Shown here: in pieces, positions 56,400 through 64,000 of the stretch
Numbering within the stretch: position 1 is the first letter of the stretch
Layout: each line of letters starts with the position of its first letter
Assembly: GCF_963422355.1 (NCBI RefSeq)
Contig: NC_085100.1
Coordinates: forward strand, 4,471,568-4,535,567
DNA: 64,000 nucleotides
Direction: 5' to 3'
Origin: Corticium candelabrum
Lineage: Eukaryota > Porifera > Homoscleromorpha > Homosclerophorida > Plakinidae
The notes under the pieces: generated by a model
Told to the model about the DNA's origin: nothing
Database searches by the model: none
The model's input: only the letters and a program-made list of their open reading frames with translations
Position numbers and translations under genes: made by a program

Positions 56400-57720
56400 C
56401 TAATTAAGTGATATTGCTTCAACTCTTTTCTCTTCAAAATTTACTAGTGAGGAATGACATACACTTCTCCAAGTTGCTCTATCTGTGTTATATTTTCCAA
56501 GTTGTTGGGATCCATCAAACACTTTTTCAAGTTGGTCTTCAGTGAGTCTTTGAACAATAGTTTTGGCTTTGACTGAGGACGTTTCCCTGAGCAAGCTGAC
56601 CAAAAAATAACTGCTTGGGAATTCTGTTACCAGACATCTGAATTAGATCCATGTCCAGTCCATCTGAACTGAGATTTGATGAGAAAGTAATCAATTCCAG
56701 GCATATTGGCCTTGATTTTCCTAACACTTCAACATTAGACATCATGTCCTGCTAGTGAATACATGTACCACAGATATGCCTCGAAGACAACGGAGATGAA
56801 AAGATTCAAGTTTCTTAATGTGGCGCCTGTACTTGGTCTAGGTTTTGCAACCATAAAGCAGAACAGATAGTACAACTGCTTTGTATACTGCAATCTTGGT
56901 ATCGATCCAAACGTCATGTCTCTTCCACAATTTTTGAGAGAGCTTTCCAAAAACCGGAGTTTAATTGCTTTGAAAATACGCTGGTGATACTTCTGCGTCT
57001 ATTGTAGTATCGTTGGACATTTTACTTCCTAGATATGTAGAGTTTTGAAATAAGACAGTTTGTTCTCAGGGATCCTAACAGGTGGAGGTTAATTTGAAGG
57101 TAGAAAAGAGGCGTGGTTGAAATATCACTTCAGTTTTTTAGACTGATTGTCCGGTCAAACCGATTGGCAGAGTCGGCCAAACAATTGACATGACAATAGA
57201 CTGGATGTCATCAAAACTGTGAGCAACCAGTGCACAATCATCAGCAAATAGGAATTCCCTAACCAGAGACTATGAAATTAAAGTTCAAGATCCAAATCGT
57301 CTAAAGTTGAAGACGCCACCATGCATTCTGAAGTGAATGTGAACTCCCCTGTCCTCATCACAGAAGGCATCAATCAGCATGACAGAAAGCAATATGCTGA
57401 AAAGTGTGGGCTCGCCACACATCCTTGCTTTGTTCCATTATTCACTGGAAAGCAATCAGATTCTGAACCACCCTCAATGACACGTGCCATCATGCCTTTA
57501 TAAAATGCTTTGATTATAGATTCACTATTTTGGCGGGGAATCCTACTTTAGCTAAAATTCTCCACAAGCCATGCAGCAGATCGATCCACAGAGTCAAAAG
57601 CTTTCATAAAGTCCACAAAAACAATAAATATGTCAGTATGTTGCTCAAGGCTCTTTCCTTGCACCTGCTAAGCAGAGAAGATCATATCAACCGTGCCTCT
57701 GCCACATCTGAAACCATACA
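56400..57720 (-). mobile_element. LINE reverse-transcriptase remnant
   Basis: Minus-strand pieces in order: FRCGRGTVDMIFSA (~57700), a KAFDSVDR-like stretch and ILAKVGFPAKIVNL (~57560), GTKQGCVASP (~57410), the catalytic FLFADDCALVAHS (~57240), YKAVVLSVLLYGCKTWT-like (~56860), RMSGNRIPKQLFFGQL (~56610) and ATWRSVC near the end (~56460). This is the RT domain and C-terminus of an RTE/CR1-like LINE, broken by stops and frameshifts. The fragment stops at the long GT array to its right, so its 5' part is missing or separated. Confidence 0.82.
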
Positions 57721-57750
57721 TACACATGTACATACATACACTGTCTACAT

Positions 57751-57792
57751 GTGCGTGTGTGTGCGCGCATGTGTATGTGCATGTGTAGTGTG

Positions 57793-57863
<71 letters not shown>

Positions 57864-57877
57864 ATGTGTGGTGTGCA

Positions 57878-57917
<40 letters not shown>

Positions 57918-58080
57918 CGTGTGTGTGTGTCCGTGCGTGTGTGTGTGTGTGCATGCGTGTGTGTGTGTGCATGCGTGTGTGTGTGCATGCGTGTGTGTGT
58001 GTGTGTGTGTGTCCGTGCGTGCGTGTGTGTGTGTGTGTGTCCGTGCGTGCGTGTGTGTGTCTGTGTGTGTGTCTGTGTGT

Positions 58081-58151
<71 letters not shown>
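57751..58151. repeat. (GT)n array with GTGC/GTCC/CATG variants, ~400 bp
   Basis: Long GT-dominated array with scattered CATGCGTG and TCCGTGCG variants. Open frames on both strands across it are artefacts. Confidence 0.97.
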
Positions 58152-59576
58152 GTATGTTGTGTGAGCATTTGTTCTGTGTGTCTGTCTATCTGTTTGTGTG
58201 TCTGTGCGTGCAAGGTAACATTCACTAATAAATTTTTTTTAGTTGGGCAATCAAGGCTCATTTCATGTTAGAACGAGCATCCATTGTAACAAGAAGAAAC
58301 TCCTCTATTATAATTATATTATAATAATTATATAAATATGTGTTTGGGTCAAACACAATTCTTTTGAATTGTGCAAGTCATTTTGTTGGGTTTAATTGGG
58401 TAAAAATATAGTTTGTTTGGCATCAAACTTTGACTGGTCGCAAAATTCTCACTTGATGACAACATTCTAAAGCAAGAAAATTGAGATACAAGACATTGCA
58501 ATCTAAACTTCTTACAACCAGTTTTCTGTCATGACATGCAGCATCAATGCAATGTCAACTTATGCCAAGGAGTTTTAGTTAGTCAACTATAATTGTGAGT
58601 TTCTACGTTAAATTCTGCATGCAAGTGGTCCAAATTCCAAATTTTTGACTTGGCTTCAACAAATGATTTGATATAACTAAAATGTGATTTCTTTAGAAAT
58701 ACGGTGATCAAAGATAATAAATTGTGTATTATAATTAGAGAGTAGATGCAGATTTTGGTATTCAATGGCAGACGTCATGGATGCTTTGTCATCAGCATAC
58801 AGATACAAGTGCAATGAGGAAAAGTGTCAGGTGTAGGTACACAAGGTGGATTACTGAAATTACTGAAATAAAACTACTTCAAAAGTGGTTAAAAATACAG
58901 TAGATTGTAATGGTGTAAATAGTCAATGCTCCCGGTTATATAGTGTATTTTGATAATAATGCAGGTTTAGTAACGTCTTATGAGATTTTCTGAGCAAGAA
59001 TATATACTGCATATATAGTACTGCGCACAAGCAGCCATTGTGTATAGTGTATGATGATGTATGTAGATGCAGCCAATTCAGTCAAAGGCTACTGGTAAAT
59101 TGCCACGTTATGTCAATCTGAAACAGTAGAATAAACACGTTTCAGAGTGTTTCCGAGTGTACCACGTGTTCCATGTGTTGTGATCAAATGACAAACACTC
59201 CTTCACATTCTAAAAACTTTCTTGTGGAACTAATGTCAACATGATACACGACACATATCAGTATTCGTTACATAATTGAAAGTATATTTGAACACAAAAC
59301 AGGTGGTTTGGAAGATGGCTAGCTGGAATGGTTGAATTACAACCTATGGTGCATGAATATTCTCTGCTAGACATAAACAGCACATTTAAATATAACAATA
59401 TGTAAATTACTAATAACCCTCCACCCACACATATTTCATAGACGTTACTGTAGAATTTGATGACAATCAATCTGCTAGCAACAGGAAGAATTTGAATATT
59501 TATCTTTGAAAAAATTAATGTGAAATGGATCCATTCAATGTTGTTGAAAATGATCGTGTGTGTGTGTGTGTGTGTT

Positions 59577-59652
<76 letters not shown>

Positions 59653-60540
59653 TAATGGTGTAAGGAAGTTGAAATAGAGTATTTGTATAGGGGAGAAGTC
59701 TAACAGAAGGCCTATCAGACAGGTGCCAACTGGTTCTTCTAAAGGCAGGAAAATCTTAGAGACTTGGCCAAAGTCAGGGGTAACGGCATACTTAATACTT
59801 AAATGTTACATGGAACTTAAATGCTGTTAGAATGGCTTTCATTGGCAGCTAAATTTTTTTTGTACAGTCTGAATTGCCTTTAGAATTCTCACGATATATG
59901 TTTGCAGCCAACGACTAGAAACCTTATATTTGCTTACTTTTACAGATAGTTGTATAGCCACTAGTCAAAGTGAAAGTTGTTATGTTAATTAATTAATGGT
60001 AAACTCTACCTTGGACTTTGAACAATTTCTAAATGTGTTATTAAAAGAACCTATTTTTTACATGTTGTTCTTACATGTTCAATTCCTTACATGCTTTGCT
60101 GACGGAGAATTAGGCAAAGTATTCCTTATACAATGCTTTTCTAAGACAAATAGTCTGCACAGTCGTTTCGACTAAAACTAATTTACTTACTTTTGCAAGA
60201 GCACAAACAAGAAAGAAATCATGCAATAAGGCAAACATTAGTAAAGTTTGTGAGTCACTGCTTTACTCAAATCAAAAATGCACAACTACCTGATGTAAAC
60301 AAACTGAAGTTAGAACAAGTAACTGTATAATCAATCTAGACAAGAATCAAACAAGAGGAGGCAAACAATTATTGTGTGCTAGAGCACCACACTTTGCTTG
60401 ATACTGGCCATTTTAGCAAGCGTTCTGTCTCCTATTATCAATACTTGTTTGAAGACTGAACTCTTTTTGACTGGAGCTTTCTTTTTGGTAGAGTGTGACG
60501 ACATAAGTTTTTCATGTTGGTATTGTTTGATTTTCTCTGA
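58152..60540. other. Intergenic, no gene recognised
   Basis: AT-rich sequence without recognisable coding motifs on either strand. One (GT)n run lies at 59557-59650. Confidence 0.55.
59557..59650. repeat. (GT)n microsatellite
   Basis: GT run with one GTTTGTTT interruption. Confidence 0.95.
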
Positions 60541-60541
60541 A

Positions 60542-63515
60542 TTAATGATGGACGACCAGACTTAAGAGGTTTTCCTCCACACTCTTAATGGCTCGTTTGC
60601 TTACAGCTGTTGGTTGTACTGTAATGGTGCGTTTGTTGCTTCTGATTTTACGTCGGTGTCCCTTTCCAAACTTGTGCAGAGCAGATATTAACAATGGCTT
60701 TGTGTAAGATTTCTCTTTGCCATCAGCACCTCTAATTTTTTGTACTGGCTGCAAAATTCTCGTATAGCTGTTGTAAATACAGTGTCCCTACTTGCCAATC
60801 CTTTCTTAATGTCTGTCATGACGTATGTCAAATCTGTTAGAGTGTCTTCAAAATTGTTAGAGGTGGTGTGGCTCTGATGCTGTTGTGGGTATTCACTTGC
60901 ATGATCAGATTCTGGCGATGCAGGTTCATAGTCAATAGTTGTTTCTTGGTCTTCAATTTTTGTGTGTTGAGAGCTTGGAAACGTTTTGGTTCTTTTACTC
61001 CACTCTGGTTGCATCCCTAGATCTTTCACATAGGTGTCTTCTTCTTTCTGGTGCAGATGGCTGTAGAATGCAACTGGTAGTGCTGCCTCTCCGATTGCTA
61101 TTTTGGCATACAGTTGGTGGCCACATACTGATGATGTTGGTATTTTATTTAAAGAGCGACGTTTGCATTTTAATGAAGCTGCCAGCTGATGTCCACATGG
61201 CTGACCGTTTCTTCCTCTTGGACAGGTACAAGTTCCTACAGTCAAATCCACTTTCCATGTTTGTTGATTGTCTGTCCTACTTTGAACGTGAAATAGTCAT
61301 CTGAGTCAGTGGCTTGGATGGTATGAGATGAAACTGTATCTGCTGTACTACCTGAAATGGTAAATCGAAGAGCAACAAAGTTATCAAGATGATTGTTAGC
61401 CAGAGAAAGCAAACGCTGTTTGTAGTAGAGATCCATTGTTGTTGTAACAAATTGGAACATCTGGATACTGTTGTAGGCCCTTCAGTCGATCAAATACTAT
61501 ATCTTTAGTAATGCGAATTGCTGCCTCGGAGTAGTTATTTGTGTTGTTTCCTCAAGTTATAAAATATTTTCTAAGGCTAACACACCATTATTCACGCCTT
61601 TCCCAATAGGATTGCAACCTGTTTCGAAACTTAATGTTTTGCTGAACTTTTACATTACTGTCAATTCTTTGTTTAGCAGCAAGTAACTTTTCAGAAGAAT
61701 CTGCGATTAACAGCTCCTTTACCATGCTCATAGACAATAGTCTGTCATTACCAGCAACGCCTGACGTTGAATTCCATAGCCACTGCCAAGTGCTCTGCAA
61801 AAAATGAAAGGCACACAAAACAGTGTAGCTTGAGGCCATGTTGTTTTCAAGGCATGTCGCTCACTTGTTGAGTCATCAGTCATAAATCCCATGGCCCTAT
61901 TTCTACTCCTCAACTAAAGAATGCGTCTGATGGCAAAACTGTTTTGAGAGTTTCAAAAGCCTGTGTTAAAGTTTCTACATCTTCTCCTGAAGTCATCACT
62001 ACAGCTAATGGTACAGCTCCAGCAGCAGTTGCTGTACTTATGATAAAAACAGGGGTATTTAGCCTATCCAGACTTGCAGTAGCATCACAGAAGACCATTT
62101 CTCCTGCTTGTCGGACAAGCTTGTGCGCTCTTGCCATAAGAGGGGTAACGATGGCAAGAATAAATGGTTTCTCAAGTTGCTGCTGGTCCACCATCGACTT
62201 GGAATATGCATGTTCTTGCAGTTCGCTGTCTCCATTCTGTCTTTGTTTCAGAGTGGCAGTGTACCTCTGTATATATGCTTGTCCACCATCAGCAGCAACA
62301 GTCTTGTTGTACCTGTTTACCTCATCATCTAACCTCTCAAACATGGCCTTGCCATTCTCAGCTCCCACTGTAGATTCTCTCCAGTTTTGAAACAGCCTTT
62401 GGACATCTTGAACATTAGGATTTGTGGATCGATCAGCTAATAGTCTTTGGATATCTGGCTTTACATCATGTTCCAATTGTAGGTGTCTCACATGCTTATG
62501 CCTTGCACTGGATGCAGAATTTCCATTCTCAAATAGTCGTATGTATTCATCTTTGATTTCTTGCGACACTGGTCGAAAACTTAATGCATGTCCTGAGTGC
62601 AGTGGATGATTGTGGTAGAAGTGTAATTTGACAGAGCATGGATACTGTGGGTATTTTAAGGCATGTTGTTTTGCTAATACTGAAACAGACAGGTTGGATG
62701 GACATCCTGTTTTTTTTGTCTCGTGTGCTTCTTTCACACCCTTCCTTTGGTGCACCACACTTCTTGTCTCTGCTACTTGCTGTCATCTTTTTTTGCGGGT
62801 TTCTTCTGTTTGTGCTGACAATGTCTAATTGTTTTGTATACTACTTTCTGTCCTTTCATCCAATATGAAGTTCCTTTGGTTACTCTGTATGTAGTTTCTG
62901 TTTTCTCTTCTAACTGCTGTATCCATGCTTGTGCATCAATTGCTGTGTCAATCGTCAACCACAGATGAACTTCAAATGCAATAGGTGGTGCACCAAGGAA
63001 ACCTTCACTTTCAATCCTTTCAAATTTATCAATCTTGTAGGTGTACTTTTGTGACAGGTAGTTCATCAACTAATGGAATTTGTCACAGTTGTCATCCACT
63101 CTGTTGTCTTTTATAGACTTGATCTCATCTGGTACTTGAAATTGTCGCTGACACTTTGGTTGTGTGTTGTCCTTCTTTTCTTCACAAGTGGTGGTATACA
63201 GTCATCGGCGGCTACTTGTGCTTTCTCCTGAGAGTTTGTCACATTGGCAGCTACTTGTTCTTTGTCCTGAGAGTCTGTCACATCGATGGCTACTTGTTCT
63301 TTGTCCTGAGAGTCTGTCACCATGGCGTTCTCTGTTATTTCAGTAGATTTCTGTTTAGAGACAGTAGCTTCTTTTGACAGAGAGTATTCATTCTGAAAAT
63401 TTAGTTTCAGCTGCAGACAAAAACAACAGTTTGAGCCACTGGCACGTTTGTATGCATGTATGGTATATGCATGTATGTTGAAAGACCTAATGAAATGGTC
63501 TATTTCTGTCCACAT
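60542..63515 (-). pseudogene. MULE-type transposase-derived gene with SWIM zinc finger, frameshifted
   Basis: Minus-strand frames in order: 63515-63111 (Ser/Asp/Gln-rich, with three tandem VTDSQDKEQVA-like units), 63069-62773, 62758-61910, 61913-61588, 61460-61242, 61251-60688, 60754-60542. The 282-codon piece has a zinc-knuckle-like N-terminal domain with FYHNHPLHSGHAL and a MULE transposase core (CDATASLDR, VVMTSGEDVETL, FETLKTVLPSDAF); it continues in another frame with MGFMTDDSTSERHAL, FHFLQSTWQWLW. A SWIM finger follows (CTCPRGRNGQPCGHQ). Frame breaks fall at A-runs near 62797 and 60746 and near 61910, so the element is young but appears inactive, or these are indel errors or missed introns. 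MULE proteins cut and paste DNA; some are domesticated. Terminal repeats were not found. Confidence 0.8.
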
Positions 63516-64000
63516 AATTGAAGTTTGTTAAGAAGGATGACTGATTGCTGATGCTTCAATGTCTTGAGAAACTTTGTGAAAAATACTACATTTATAACGC
63601 CAAAATCCTATGATACCACTTGACCATGCATCTGCACTTCTTTCTCTATATGGAGTGAAAGGAATTTTGAATACTGGGAGGACGGATCATTTCTGAACTA
63701 ACGTAGACAGTCATTGGCTGAGTGGCAGTGTTCATTGTATGTCTATTGTTGTACTTTGTTCCTTGAGATTGGCAGTCTTTTCTGTTTGTGCCAAAATTGC
63801 TTACGTGTATATAATAGGCAATGGCTGCAGTTTCTCTCCTTTTTAGAGCACTAAAAGAGATGTATAATGATTTCTATGTACTTCACACTTTAAAGCAAAT
63901 GTATACGCAAGGATGTATCACATTGGAAATCTTTGGCAAACTTGTCTGTTAAATTGGTTGTGTCGTAACTCTCTGTAAGTTATGTTTATAAACATTGAAC
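63516..64000. other. Right edge, nothing recognised
   Basis: No coding motif, RNA gene or repeat identified; presumably upstream flank of the MULE-derived element. Confidence 0.5.

Noticed and set aside
57668..58271. Open frames of 137-232 aa rich in Cys-Val or His-Thr
   Set aside because: Translations of the GT array on both strands; no domain, no splice context.

Overview
This window is nuclear DNA of an animal. Genes are split into many exons with GT-AG introns, most only 50-70 bp and some kilobases long. Encoded families (ADAMTS-like with TSP1/Cys-rich/spacer/NTR, PAM, Sec24C/D, a furin-type proprotein convertase) are metazoan, and transposons and microsatellites fill introns and intergenic DNA. 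Compact introns and divergent proteins suggest an early-branching animal, with a sponge my best guess; nothing here fixes the species.

Layout. 1-1679 (minus): 5' part of an ADAMTS-like gene that runs off the left edge. 3059-6733 (minus): a complete paralogue with ADAMTSL5 architecture, 12 exons and 447 aa, with a SINE and long microsatellites in intron 1. A 609-bp gap then leads head-to-head into 7343-17175 (plus): an 18-exon gene with an N-terminal RING and a C-terminal UBR-box-like Cys/His cluster; a dead Tigger/pogo element lies in one of its introns. 17176-21982: intergenic, with two LINE fragments in opposite orientations, an (AT)n tract and a near-perfect hairpin. 21983-33413 (plus): bifunctional peptidylglycine alpha-amidating monooxygenase (PAM), 19 exons, 947 aa. 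33685-44933 (plus): Sec24C/D-type COPII coat protein, 23 exons, 1138 aa, starting 271 bp after the PAM stop. 45541-46519 (plus): short coiled-coil protein resembling C6orf163. 46696-50465 (minus): proprotein convertase with signal peptide, prodomain, S8 catalytic domain and P domain, 11 exons, 589 aa. 50466-64000: gene-poor, with a LINE reverse-transcriptase remnant, long (GT)n tracts and a frameshifted MULE transposase with a SWIM zinc finger.

How the genes relate. PAM amidates peptide C-termini, the convertase cleaves proproteins at dibasic sites, Sec24 selects ER export cargo, and the ADAMTS-like proteins are predicted secreted matrix proteins, one with an RRKR site. The window is thus rich in secretory-pathway genes, with PAM and a convertase (successive steps of peptide-hormone maturation) about 13 kb apart, separated by Sec24 and the coiled-coil gene. 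Shared regulation is inference only. The most unusual protein observation is that the Sec24 protein has replaced all four cysteines of its zinc finger.

Exon models were assembled by hand from splice signals, reading phase and family motifs; every reported gene model keeps an open frame across its junctions, but none has transcript support.
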